Positions 31,401 to 43,432 of a DNA stretch of 64,000 nt are shown piece after piece. The DNA comes from Atherix ibis (taxonomy: Eukaryota > Arthropoda > Insecta > Diptera > Athericidae): assembly GCA_958298945.1 (NCBI GenBank), contig OY282607.1, positions 48,151,020 through 48,215,019 on the forward strand, written 5' to 3'. The notes below the pieces were generated by a model. That model was given only the letters and a program-made list of their open reading frames with translations. It had not been told where the DNA came from and ran no database searches. A program made the translations under genes and the position numbers. Positions within the stretch are counted from its first letter, which is position 1. Every line of letters begins with the position of its first letter.

Positions 31401-33689
31401 TGATAGAACTTGGGTTGTAATCGAGTTTCAAAACTGTGTTTTCATGTTAGTAAACATTCTTATTAACATATGTTAAACAGATTTATTCCAATCATAATCC
31501 TGCAATATTGATTTATTTTGATTCAAAAAACTTTTTTGACCAATCGACAAATGCTTGAATTAGTCGAGCCAAATGTTCGTGTTAAATTCGTCTAATGGGA
31601 TAAATTGATGTCTCAGCCCGAACATTTGAGCTCAATCTTCGGAGGAGAAATAAAAATGTCTGGATTACCCTGGGCTCGAACTCTCGATCAATTTTCGAGC
31701 AATGATTATCCTGAGCTCAATAAAAAGTTTCCTCAGTCAGAATTTAAACGAGCCACGATTTCTTTCTTCATCGATTTGTCATTTGTTTCAATTTCATCGT
31801 TTTCAATTCTGCTTTTAAATATGGAAAGTATTTTAATTCAAAAGAATGGGGCCAACGAAAACAATTTGAAAAACAAAACAATACAAAATGTCGAAATTGC
31901 AAATGTTCGAGCTCGTTGAGGCGATTACCGCATTCGAGCTATATTTTGTATGTCTCAAACATGCTCGATCGAGGAAATGTTCGTCCAACATATTCGAGCA
32001 TATTTATGTATATTAAACCACTAGGGCCGAAAAAGTGGATGATTTTACCTAAAAAAGATTTTTTCGTCTTTAACTGAGCAATACGGTTTAGTTCTTTGTT
32101 CACTATCGTAAAGCCTATAAATACTTTTTTATTGGAATTTAATGCTATATGGTATATTTAATTAGTAGTTTAGTTTATGAATTTTATAGATTGTATAGTT
32201 AAAGATTAACATACAAAATATTAGATGATTACTGCCTTAAAATCAATATAATTTAATTTAATCAAAAATAATAAATTGTACTTTTCAAATTGAATTATTA
32301 AATATTATAATAGAAAATATATTGAAGCCTTGGTAAAATATTAAAGCTCTTATTTATTGTCTTATGGTAAATCAATAAATAGGTAGATTTTCTTAAATAA
32401 ATCAATTTTAGTTACAAAATTTGGTTAGAAAATTAAATTTCGCACGAATTATTAATGTTGTCATATTAATTTGCTGTATTGTGCTTAATCCTCTTTGCAA
32501 TAAGTTACCGAAAAATCGATTTTTGGAGCCGTCAAAGCAATATTTTTCACAATAATGTGGTAATAGACCCAATATAGATATATATAAAAATAATTTAGCG
32601 AGTAGTTGGAATATCGATTTTTAGTGTAGATGTCTGAGGTTGTCTTAACTGACTCGATAAAAAATTCTCTGTAATTTTATTCGACTGGTTTTTGTCACAG
32701 CAAAGGTTAAAACGTCTTGTTTGCGGTTAGGCTGCTATGAGCAAAATTTCAATTAATTATTTTCCGAAGATACAACCGACAGCAATTTCCCAATTTCAAA
32801 TGTCGCAAACTGTTGATGTTTATCCACTAGGGTTAATTTATTATGATTAACCTATGCGCCACCACACTACAACCCCAATGCGCATTCTAACATAAACATG
32901 TTGACATAACTAACCAGCAAAATCCCTTTCATTAATGATACGGCATATTGCGTGTTTCGCAGCAATATAATTTAAGGTAGAATCAAAGTTACAAAGTCGA
33001 TAAGAAGGCTTTACTTTGCTTGGTGTAGAAAATAAGGCTTAACAAATCAAACGAATTAATACTTAAACAATATTTTCAATTGTACAGTTAAAAATTATTT
33101 TAAATTATTTGCATTCATTTCACTTGAACTTGACATATTTAGAAAAAATTACCTATTATAATATAATCATTGAAGCAAAAAAAAACAGATCATTTGTATT
33201 TAATGAACAATATATAATTTAAAAAAGAACAATGTATATGAAAAGTGAAAGGTGTTGTCTGGCTTAGGTTATGAAAGATGCAAAATAAATGTGCATGACT
33301 TTGATTAAGAAATTACGATTGAAATATTTTTTCAATAAGTCGAAAAGTATAAAGGCTGTGTGGGCATTTGGCCTGGTCAGCTTGATGATTTTCAATGCAG
33401 TTTATTAGCTAATAGTTTATTAGCTAACCACGAGACATCGTCATTGCAGTAAGTAAATACCATAACGACGGATAAATATAAAATATATAAATGTCGTCGC
33501 AACTAATAATTTCTTAGAAATCATTTTTTTATAATTCCTTGGACAGCAACAAAACGATTGCTATCATATAAAAGAACACCTCACTCACTGCAACAAAAGA
33601 TAAGGCACACTCACAAGAAATACATAACGAACTAACGATTCCCCTTTTTATGAGCCTTTCGTTCAAAACTTTTACCCCATGCGAAATTA
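31401..33689. other. Gene-free stretch with a clustered TTCGAGC-type motif
   Basis: A 104-codon plus ORF (31605-31919) begins MMSQPEHLSSIFGGEIK and matches no family I know. Across 31563-32005 variants of ATGTTCGAGC or its reverse complement occur about eight times. Beyond 32010 the sequence is strongly AT-rich with nothing recognised. Confidence 0.4.
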
Positions 33690-34500
33690 TAAAAATAATA
33701 CATTAAGTTTCCAGTGATAAATATCGTAGCAAATTTTAAAAAAATATTTGTTTCCATAACTTCGCAAAAGACACGCGAAAAGAAAATGACTCATACAATA
33801 ATTGAATTGTTTGTTGGGCTGTATGGCATGTGGCACCGTCTTCTTGAAACCACATGTCGTCCGCATCCATATCTTGCAATTTAGGCACAAAGAACTGAAT
33901 TTTCAAAGAAGAATGATTCCATGATGCCTCCAGTCTTAAATCCGCACCAAACAATAACACGTTGAGGATGCATTTGTTTCTCAACAATCACTCGTGGATT
34001 TTCTGAACCCCAAGTGCGACAATTTTGTCGACTAACCAAGCCATCAAATTGGAAATGAGCCTCATCGGTTCGAATGATTTTGTTCGAAAAATCAGCATTC
34101 ACTTGTTGTTGTTCCATAATCCCTTTCCATTCTCGGTGCGTCGTCAGTAGACTTTAGTTCTTGAGTCAATTGAACTTTGTAAGCATGAAGATGCAAATCT
34201 TTATTCTTCGAAATGTCCAATACATGACCACGGGGTTGAATTGATGTTCCGGGACTCTCAGCAACACTCTCACGGACTAGTTCGATATTTTGTGTTGAAC
34301 GATTGATCCAGTCTCCCTAATTTCTTGATAGTTGATGAAGTTAAATCACTATTTCGACCATATTTTGTACAAAAATTGCGAACTGTACCTGCTAAACCTT
34401 CATTATTCTTAAAACATTTCTCAACAATGAAAAGGCGTTGTTCTTTCTTGTAGCGCTTCATTTTTAATAACCCTGGACTGTCAGCTGTCACGCTGTCTTT
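33690..34500 (-). pseudogene. Rosa-like transposase D3, decayed
   Basis: Minus-strand reading starts MKRYKKEQRLFIVEKCFKNN and NFCTKYGRNSDLTSSTIKKL, the N-terminal helix-turn-helix of a Tc1/mariner relative widespread in insects. After frame breaks, IIRTDEAHFQFDGLVSRQNC is the first-Asp block (F/TSDEAHF), WGSENPRVIVEKQMHPQRVI and VWCGFKTGG follow, then DADDMWFQEDGATCHTAQQT with the second Asp. The region with the third Asp is missing and the copy ends near 33700. No TIR was found. It is related to, but distinct from, D1/D2 and H. Confidence 0.82.
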
Positions 34501-34912
34501 TTATCGCTGGCAACACTTTACCGCACAAATGACGCAAACGTCAATTCTTGCGTGATTTTTTGGTCACTTTATACGTGCTCTGACACCTTTTTCCATTACT
34601 CTGGAAATTATTTGTCATATAAATGATTCGCAAACCTAACTCCCAAGAAGTTTTAAATTTTTTATCACTCTTGCAAAAAAGAAACTGGCCGATTGTTAGT
34701 CGGAGGAGAAAATTAGAGATTGTCAAATTATGTGGAAAATATTTAAATATTTAAGGAGGTTGAAATGAATGAGGACTTGGGAAAGGAGTTATTTGGTTTA
34801 GGAGCTCGAAAATCCTATTCAAAAAGAAATTCTCGGTTAAGTGGCATTTATTTAGAATATGGGGAATGTTGAGCGGGAGGAAGGTTGAAAGAAAGAGTCG
34901 ATGGATTTCTTT

Positions 34913-34994
34913 CTAATTCAGAAATTAATAGGGAAACGCTGGATTTAGCGTTTCCCTATTAATTTCTGAATTAGTAGGGAAACGCTAAATCCAG
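34913..34994. repeat. Overlapping perfect palindromes (double fold-back)
   Basis: A 28-bp perfect inverted repeat (34913-34940 and 34947-34974, 6-base centre GGATTT) overlaps a second 20-bp perfect inverted repeat (34939-34958 and 34975-34994). The core TAGGGAAACGCT is therefore present three times in alternating orientation within 82 bp. Confidence 0.93.
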
Positions 34995-35279
34995 GGTAAG
35001 AGATTTACTTCTTATTGCCAAACTTTCTCTTATCTACCATTTACTACTAACCAAAATTTTTACTATATTCAAAATGACGTTAATTTGATTGATAGTGTTG
35101 TAAATTTGCAGATTCCATCTTTCACATGGGATGATGGAAATACCCAACATATATCGAAAAGAGGCCTCCATCATCCACTGCTTCTCGACCCTTTAAAATA
35201 TTCTTCCTGGCAGCAAAACACTTGTGATCTATTCATAAGTCATGTTCCCCATAAAATCGTTACTGGTTTTATAAGAAAC

Positions 35280-35775
35280 GTTTCACACGGTAATACGGAT
35301 CAGACCTATAGGCAGCATTGTCAATTTTGATGGGTGTTCAGATATACTTCTTGTATCAAAATTCAAAATTGTGGCGTCATAAATACGCCATCTTTCTGGC
35401 AGCAAACGCATTCCATGTCGAAAAAACTGCTCGTCTTTTGATGCGATTAACGAATCTACTAAATTTTTGGTCTCTTTGTAAGATTGGAAGTGCTACTCAG
35501 CCAGTTCACACGTCATCGATCGGAAGATATAGTAGTCGGAAGAGGCGATGTCTGGAAAATATGGCGGTTGGAGCAGAATATTCCATTTCAGTATTTCCAG
35601 GTAGGTTTTACCTTAGCAACGTGCCGCCGAGCGTTGTCGTGCTGCAAAATCTCTTTGTCGTGTCTTTGCTCATATTGTAGCTGTTTTTCACATCGGTTGT
35701 GTTCGGTAGATTTTTTTCGAATTAAAGGCAAAAAAGCCAAACTTTCTGCAAATAACGCCTAAGCTTACGATTTGA
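35280..35775 (-). pseudogene. Decayed mariner fragment, C-terminal half
   Basis: Minus-strand reading in shifting frames gives LQHDNARRHVAKV (second Asp block), PPYFPDIASSDYYIF-like sequence (third Asp block) and RHGMRLLPERWR near the C-terminus. The first-Asp and DNA-binding parts are not recognisable, and no TIR was found. It lies directly beside another decayed mariner (35806-36660), but the two read as separate copies since both contain C-terminal sequence. Confidence 0.65.
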
Positions 35776-35805
35776 CGTTTCTAATCTGATATTTTGGATC
35801 AGCAT

Positions 35806-36660
35806 TTACTGATGGTGCCATCTATTGGAAAACGACGGTTTGCCAATTTTACTACCGATAATAATTTTTAAGACTCTCTTTAACATGGTTCGGATTGTCC
35901 GATTTGGGTCATACATGCATCGTTTTATTTTATTTTTATAATTGCAAAACTTCCTTAGAAAATCATAGAATTCCTGGTCCCTATTGGTGAAAAACTCGAC
36001 TAAGCGATTTTCACAATCTTCTCTTGATGTCAATTTCTTATCACTAAGGAAGTTTTGCAATTAAACAAAGTGATGGTTATATATAAGATGGATGCATGAA
36101 AACCTCCCAACCACGCTCCCGGAGTTTCTGGCGTGTCACTAAAGACGTGTGTGCCCTGGCGTTGTCCTGATAGAACGCAACACCTCTCCTGTTGGCCAAT
36201 TTTGGACACCTGTGATCAATCGCTAGCTTCAAACAGTCCAATTATTGACAGTAGAGGGCCGAATTTAGTTTTGGCCATGACGAAGCAGCTCATACTTTAC
36301 AGTCCCACCAAATGCCCAGCATCACCTTCCAACTTCACCACGATTGTTTTCGCACAATATTGTCATATGTGACCCATTTCTCATCCCCAATCACCAGCCT
36401 TTTCAGAAATGGCTCGATTTCGTTCCGTTTGACGAAGAATTCCACCAATTCGTGTGGCACCAAAACATCGAGATTCTTTTTTAATCAATCCAAACTGTTT
36501 TGTGATCGATCTTGAGATTTTATCGACACTTTACCATCGAAAAACCTGGAATGGAATCGACAAAACCAAAATTGCGCGTAATTAGCTATGACAGTATCGA
36601 AACCATAACATAATTTACAATTTCAGCCGCCTGGCTTGCATTTTCGTCTTTATCAAACCT
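35806..36660 (-). pseudogene. Decayed mariner B3 with an internal fold-back insertion
   Basis: The DNA aligns in order with B1 and B2: TCTTCTCTTGA near 36021, the second-Asp block (CTGGCGTTGTCCTGATAGAACG at 36157 encodes the HQDNA region), the first-Asp block (GTGACCCATTTCTCATCCCC at 36368), and the N-terminal GAATCGACAAAACCAAAATT near 36553. Frames are broken throughout. A perfect 20-bp inverted repeat (35939-35958 and 36044-36063, TAATTGCAAAACTTCCTTAG) lies in the C-terminal part and is absent from B1 and B2. TIRs are not recognisable. Confidence 0.78.
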
Positions 36661-37891
36661 TTTGCCTGAAATGGGGTTTTACCAAACCATTCAAGCGAGC
36701 CTTCCAGAGTTTTTAAAGTAATTTCACTACAAATGTTTTGCACCGAGTCGATAAATATTTGATATGAGAAAGATCTAGTGACTGTGATGGTCATAATACA
36801 CTTCTGCTCCTTCAAAGCTTCGTAAAGCTCCTGCTCCAAGGCATCATCGAAACATTCCTGCCCTTTCACCATTATATTACTTCCACCATTTTAGTGCCAA
36901 TTTCGGATTTGGGTTAAGGTTGTGTTAATACCACGGCTCCATCACATCTGCCTTCATCAATCGGTGTTTTGTAGTATTTACGCTTACTGAAGTTGACCCC
37001 ATTCTATTGAGCTAAAGCATAATTTTTAGAGTTGTTTTTAAGCAAGAGTAGAATTTTACTACTAGTAGTGGAATTACGAATTGCTAAAAAAATTTCATAT
37101 ATTGACCAATGAATTATTGCAAGTGCACAATTAATAACAAAAAAAAATTTGATTTAAGCAATTTTGTAAAGATAAAAATAAAAACGAAAGTTGCTACTGT
37201 ACTCAGTTAAAAGTTACAAGCTATGCTATTTATAATAAAAATTATTATAGGTATAGCAGTTAGTAGTATGTTGACGAAAAATACTACTATTATTATATGA
37301 ACGATGAACGAAACTATGTTAGCATGTACATGGTCATTTGATAGACTCTAGGTGAGATCTGCTGCACAATCGCTTTAGTGAAACTGAATTAGCGAAAAGT
37401 GACGCAATTTTAACTACAATAAAAGAAGTCAACTTTATTTTTATTTTATTATTAAAAATATTTATTTCAATTAATATAAATTCGAAAGCTTCAAATGCAC
37501 TGTTTTGTTGGATTTTATTAAATACTATCTATTACAGAAATTTGCACTTGACTGAAAAAATATTCCTCATTTCAGTAAGTGTACATAACCCAGTTCAATA
37601 CGTGTGGCGCAATAGCTAATAGTTATGCGAACGTAGTATTCCGTGCTCTCGTATAATAAATATTATTTCAAATCCGTAATCTTGAATTAATTATAAAATA
37701 TTTCTATTTGTAGTTCCATTTAATATAAAACTGGATTTTTTATCAATACGACTAAGCACAAAACTAAACACAAATACAAAACCAAATGGATTGATTACTC
37801 GACCTTGCAGAAATTTATTCAGTAATTAATGTCAAAGCTTTAAGAGAACATATTTTTTTTTTATATTTGACAGAAATTTGCAATTACAATA
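36661..37891. other. No gene recognised
   Basis: AT-rich after about 36900. The minus ORF 36615-36872 (85 codons) partly overlaps the decayed mariner N-terminus and has no independent motif. Confidence 0.4.
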
Positions 37892-39120
37892 TACAGGATG
37901 GTCTATCTAGCGGTTGCATTTTGAACCACTGTTTATTTGAAGTGCTTGAGTGTTAAATGTCATCACGAATTGACAGATTGTTAGTTGAAAGTCTGAATTT
38001 TACGAAATGGTAATCCATACGCTTGAAGAAAACTGGGAAATATTGAGAACTTACTTCCAAGGTGGTGAGTCTTCAACCCAAACTGTAAGCAATTTAAAAA
38101 AAAAATTAGCAAAGATCGAATGCCATCACGTCAACTTGTGGGAAAATTCGTAAAGCGAGTTCGCAAAACTGGTTTGTTGGTTGCCAAAGCAACTCGTTCC
38201 CGCTCTAATACAGTGCGTACGACCGAGAATATTGCCGCCGTTGATGAAAATGTCCGTGATCATCGCTCAACATCAACTCGTCACCGTTCTCAGGAATTGA
38301 ACATTTCTCGCACTTCTCTGTTGAGAATTTTGCACAAAGACCTCGGTATGAAAGCTTACAAAGTTCAATTAGTCCAACAACTAAAGCCGCAGAACCACCC
38401 GATGCGTTTTCGGTTTGCCCAATGTGCTCAAGATCAATTGGCCGAAGATGAGCATTTTTATCTTTTCGGATGAAGCCCATTTCCACCTCGGTAGGTATGT
38501 CAACAAACAAAATTGTCGCATCTGGGGCTCAGAAAATCCATACGTCAACATGGAAAAGCTTATGCATCCACAACGAGTCACGGTTTGATGCGGATTTTGG
38601 ACTGAAGGCATCATTAGCCCGTTTTTCTTCGACAACGAGAACGAGCCGCCGTTACGGTCAATGGTGACCGCTATCGTGGCATGCTCAACGAATTTTTGTT
38701 TCCAAAAGTTGAAAAGAATGACATGGAGGACATTTGGTTTCAACAGGACGGGGCCACTTGCCACACAGCCAACGTAACAATCCCACTGTTGGGCACTGCT
38801 TTCGTTGGATTATTTTCTGTGGGGATCCGTTAAAGATAAATATTACGTATGCCATCCAGAGACAATTGAGGCCTTGAAACACGAAATCAAATTTGCCATT
38901 GAAGAGATACAGGCCCAGACAATCGAAAATATACTGAAAAATTGGGTCTAGCGAATGGGGTACTGTAAGACCAGCCGTGGCAGTCATTTAAATGATGTTG
39001 TGTTTCATTCTTAAATTTCAAGGTTCAATCTTTTTAATAAAACCGGAAATTTAAAAAAATATATACTCGTTTTTTTTATTTACTTTTTAAAATCCAACAT
39101 TTAAATTGTCAAACCCTGTA
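37892..39120 (+). mobile_element. Rosa-like element D1, TIR-bounded
   Basis: 1229 bp. The left end TACAGGATGGTCTATCTAGC and the right end, reverse complement TACAGGGTTTGACAATTTAA, share only the outermost bases well. Copy D2 (43433-44586) supplies better-matched ends and confirms the boundaries. The plus-strand transposase is broken. One internal deletion joins the second-Asp block to the third-Asp block. Confidence 0.85.
38007..38990 (+). pseudogene. Rosa-like transposase D1
   Basis: The frame opens at 38007 with MVIHTLEENWEILRTYFQ and shifts at an A-run near 38095. The frame 38120-38473 covers RHRSQELNISRTSLLRILHK and AYKVQLVQQLKP, the second helix-turn-helix and linker. A small deletion near 38460 removes residues of the first-Asp box (KIIFSDEAHF in relatives). 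The second-Asp block FQQDGATCHTAN is intact at 38737-38775. It then jumps to LDYFLWGSVKDKYY, losing the stretch between second and third Asp. C-terminal KHEIKFAIEEIQAQTIENIL and GSHLNDVVFHS survive. Confidence 0.85.
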
Positions 39121-39539
39121 GTAACAAGTAGATTCTGTTAATGTCTATCGATTTTTCTCCTGGCCGCGTTGTCTTAGAAACTTGCTATTTCTATAAATCG
39201 CGAAATCAGTGACGCTTTAGTCGCTGAGGAGAGTGTATAGTCGAGGAGTGGGTAAGTCGAGGGTAGGTCTTAGACCAGAATATTGCCCAGAGTAGAAAAG
39301 CGAGAATGAACCGTTTTTTAAAGAGACACTGTCATATTAGGACTTTAAGATCACGATGAATAAAACTATTACGCTTATAAACTGATTCCAATAAAATTGG
39401 GAAGGATTTGATTCGATGGGAATCGGAGGACTAAGTTAGAACCCAAAAGTTATTATCCGCAATTTCATATTTGCTTTACTAGAACGTAAATCCATATTTG
39501 TATATGAAAACTTTGCTGTATGTTGTAAGTCGGCACTGT
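39121..39539. other. No gene recognised
   Basis: No similarity recognised between the D1 right end and the R1-like fragment. Confidence 0.4.
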
Positions 39540-40120
39540 GATATTCACCCATGTTGCGATATCTCGGTGTTCGAGTGAGTGAACGCCTGAATTTCGGACC
39601 CCATTTGGACCACCTCAGAAAGAAAGTGTGGTGGATATCTGAGGAGGGTATTAAAGAAGGAATGGGGTATTCAGGGGAAGGCAATTAGAATGTTATATAA
39701 GGCCTTGTTTGCTGCATGTATAGCGTATGGAGCTTGCGTTTGGCGTGATGTGATGCATTTTAAGTATGCTAGGAACAGAATCAACAGTATTCAGCGATAA
39801 GTTCTGTATGCTTGTTTGAATGTTTGTTGGACAGTCTCCACTGATGCAATGCAGGTCTTATTGGGAGAAATCCCATGGGATCTAGAGGTGCTCCGTAGAA
39901 ATATTCTCTATCAGATGCGGTGTGGCATTGTTTTGGCTACTATCTGCCCTGTTCTGAATGAGGAAATTCAGAAGCTCAGAGACCGCCAATGGTGGGCTCT
40001 AGTCCTGGAAAAAATGTGTGAGATTTGGCAACAAGGTTAGGATGAGAGTGAGAATGGGAGATGGACCCAGAGGTTCATCTGATGTGTCAGGTTTGCTTCG
40101 GCAAACAAGTTTGAATGTGG
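39540..40120 (+). pseudogene. R1-like ORF2 fragment L2
   Basis: The plus strand reads LRYLGVRVSERLNFGPHLDH LRKK, then in shifting frames ALFAACIAYGACVW, QVLLGEIPWDLEVLRRNILY and REIWQ-like sequence ending EMCEIWQQG. It is colinear with 12460-12990 of L1 (QVLMGETPWDLEVQRESIHY). The catalytic RT box and 3' end are not present. It contains many frame breaks. Confidence 0.78.
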
Positions 40121-40203
40121 TCTGTTCCTAGGTCATTTGATAACCGGGAATGGCAGTATAAATGAGTTCCTGTGTAAGAGAGGATTGAGTGAAAGAGAAG
40201 AGT

Positions 40204-40865
40204 GTCGATGGATAAGCCAATAAACGAATTTGCCAAATATGAGGCTCTGAAAACCCACAAGTGACTGACGAGATGTCATTTTATCTGGGAATATAAAATG
40301 GCTTCTTGTCAGTTATTTCTAGTTTAGCTTATATTATTTTATATATGCCCGCATCTTAACCGACTTTTTTGGCCTAAACTTAAAGAAATTAATCTAGATT
40401 ATTTGTGGTTTTAAACAAGACGGCACCACAATTCACATAACAAGAAAAAATGTTGAATTTATTGCGCAAAAAAATAGTCTCAGTAACTGAATTACAGCCT
40501 TGACGATATTTCATGGCTCGGAAAGTTCAATCAGGTAAATACGCATGTTTCCCGCTGGGGGGTTTACAAGCGAACAAAAGCGATGAGACTTATTTCTCGG
40601 TCGATGGATATGCCAATAAACGAAATTGCCATATATGAAAACCCACAAGTGACTGACGAGAAGCCATTTTATCTGGGAATATAAAATGGCTTCTTCTCAG
40701 TTATTTCTAGTTTGGCTCATATTATTTTACATATGCCCGTATTTTAACAGACTTTTTGTCCTGAACTTAAATATTGTTTTCTTATATTTTATTTGTGGTT
40801 TTAAACAAGACGGCACCACAATCTACACGACACGAAAAATGTTGAATTTATTGAGCAAAAAGTTC
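40204..40865. repeat. Spaced duplication of about 270 bp with an internal hairpin
   Basis: GTCGATGGATAAGCCAATAA at 40204 begins a block repeated at 40600 with about 85-90% identity by eye. It covers ACCCACAAGTGACTGACGAG, GTTATTTCTAGTTT and GTTTTAAACAAGACGGCACC. In the second copy GACTGACGAGAAGCCATTTT AT (40651-40672) is followed after 8 bases by a near-perfect reverse complement (40681-40702). The offset is 396 bp. Identity unknown; it may be a pair of small transposable elements. Confidence 0.8.
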
Positions 40866-43432
40866 AAATGACTCTAAATCATTTAAAATCTTTCAAGTAA
40901 TGGCCGAATTACAGCCTGAAATGTGGTTTAGTTCTGTAAGTAGTCTCGGTGGCTGAAGCATTCAATAATTGTTAAGATTTCAAACTACATTTAGAGATGA
41001 TTCCCGCCAACGAGATGAATGACAGGAACATATTGGGCAGTCATAGGCACCTGCGTCTTTGAACATAAGTGTGGAATCGCTCAATCCATCCACCACCCCC
41101 AGAAATATTTTCCTGTTTTCTGATATATTATTGTTTTTTTTACATCTAATAAGTGATATAGTAAACTTTGATATTTTATGAACCGATTGTCAAGTTGGAA
41201 TTTATGTCGTCAATTAAAATAAAATATAAACAACTAACCAAACGGGCTGCTAAGTTTTCAAGATAACCCAATCGTTGGTTTACCAGTAATCTTTGCATTC
41301 AATATATTTTTCCCATCGATTCTCAACAATCATTTATCCTTACAAACTCTCTGAGAACGAATTATCATTAAACTGTAATGGAATCTAATTGTTGAAATTT
41401 TATATGTACCATTTATTTACATAGACTACATTGGACTATTATTAAAGGCACTAAATGCATTTTGCAGCACCAAACATTTGCAATGTATTCCCATATAATT
41501 TTAATTTGAGGAAAGACTATAATTTTAAATAGGCTACTAAAAATCCATATATAAAAGAAGGTCATTGAGGGGTTCTACAGTGTCGTCAGCAACTTAATTT
41601 AATTATTGAAAGAGATGTTTCCTTTGCTTATATCATGATAAAAATTGTAAGGGTGTACTCTTTAGCCCTCCACCTCTAAGCACATATGCAGACATTAAGT
41701 TATGTAAAATAAATAATAAATATGGCATACAACATCATAGTTCCCACATAGGCCAATCATGTTTGAACAGCAAAAAAACACGTTCTGAGCATATCAGCTT
41801 TTGGGACCTCCTTTTGGAGTCAGTACAAATACGCTTGGACATGAGGAACGGTAAAAAAGTATACAAAAGTTTTCCACAACAAATTGTTAGTAATAATAGG
41901 ACGTCAAAAAAAATAATGCCAAAAATTTCGACCAAACCGTAATGTAACCTTAAATTTTGAAAAAAACAAATCAGAAAATCTAAAAATTTGAAATCCATTT
42001 AAACATTTATTAATTATTTTAATTAATTATTTAAGAAGTTGTGCCTTCCTATGTGGGTGTGTGCGAAGAAAATACCCTGAAGTAATTATTTATTCATTCT
42101 TGAATCACACATAATTGCAAGAATTAACAAAATACGAATATACTATCAGAAACGGAAACGTGCTATCAGTTAAAAATACATTTATTTCACTAAATACTGT
42201 AGCCTTAAGCATTTCACATTACATTCATCTCAAATTCTCCGGATTTGTCATATCGGAAATATTTTTTTCACGCAAAAAAATCGACAATATAAATTGAGTT
42301 TCTTATTGCATTTTTTACATTTCCATTTCTAAAATTCCAACTTTGTAAATATGATATATTCAATAGATAAGAAAACAGAACACGTAATGAAAAATTTGAT
42401 AGCGCTTTTGTGGCAAAAAATTCGCATGCTTAGCAAACTTAGAAATTAAAATTTATTAAAACAGATTATATTTAAAAATTATTTAGAAAGAATATCACGT
42501 GTTATACTTTTAATAGCCAAATTGAGAAACAGGTTTATGATCACCAAAATCACGTCTCCCCTAAACTAAGAACTATTTTCCAGAACATCATCTAAATAAT
42601 TGAGAATATCATCTTGAACAATTATATTCAAAATCCTCTCCAAAGATTATTATCAATAAATACTTAAGTAAGTCTGTGCACTGAGATATAGACAGTAAAA
42701 TATGCTTTGGGCGCTAGATGGCCCTCTTTTATTTACAGAAAATATATCCAAACAGTATATTAAAAAATAAAAATATTATATTAAAGTGTATTTCAAGTCG
42801 TTATGAGGATACTAGTAACCACTCATTAGATGGCAGCTACGTCGTTATGAGGATACTAGTGACACCTATTGAGCTTGCGCCATATTGTATTTTTGAACCA
42901 TTCCTAATAGAATTTTTCTAATTTTTCTATTCTTGAAATCATGAAAAGTAAAAACTAAAATATTTGTAATTCAGCATAAAAAACAAGGAAATTGATAAAA
43001 ACAAACAGTTTAATAATTTAAGCCATTAACATTTAATAACATCTGGGAACCTTGTACGATTACTTTTTATTCTTGATGTGGGCGTTAATGACAACCTCCG
43101 TTCGAGGGACCGTATATTTAATATTACCAAAAGAGCAGCAAAATGTTGTTTGGGGCGAACAAGATAATATTCGTCCCAAGCTGAAATACAGTTCCCATAT
43201 ATGGACAAGCGACTAGATAGGATGCAAAGTCAAGTGATAAAATCATTACAGAGTCATAAGACTCACTAGAACGTCGCAGTAATGTTTCCTATCTTTCCAT
43301 ATTTTACCGAATTTATTACGAACGATATTCCACTGAGCTGACTATTTGCATTTCACATCTTTAATCAATTCACCGTTACGCTGGTTTCGTCAAGAATGCT
43401 TACCAGTTTACTCTAAATCCCCTTTCCGTATG
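40866..43432. other. Long gene-free AT-rich stretch
   Basis: No gene recognised. GTCGTTATGAGGATACTAGT is repeated at about 42798 and 42841. The minus ORFs 41735-41998 and 43026-43208 show no convincing motif. Confidence 0.4.

Noticed and set aside
31605..31919. 104-codon ORF as a host gene
   Set aside because: No motif, no promoter or splice support, and it lies within a cluster of short repeated motifs.
43026..43208. Minus ORF with LNIRSLERRLSLTP, faintly like the C-terminal region of some non-LTR elements
   Set aside because: Only a handful of residues fit, and no neighbouring RT motif was found.
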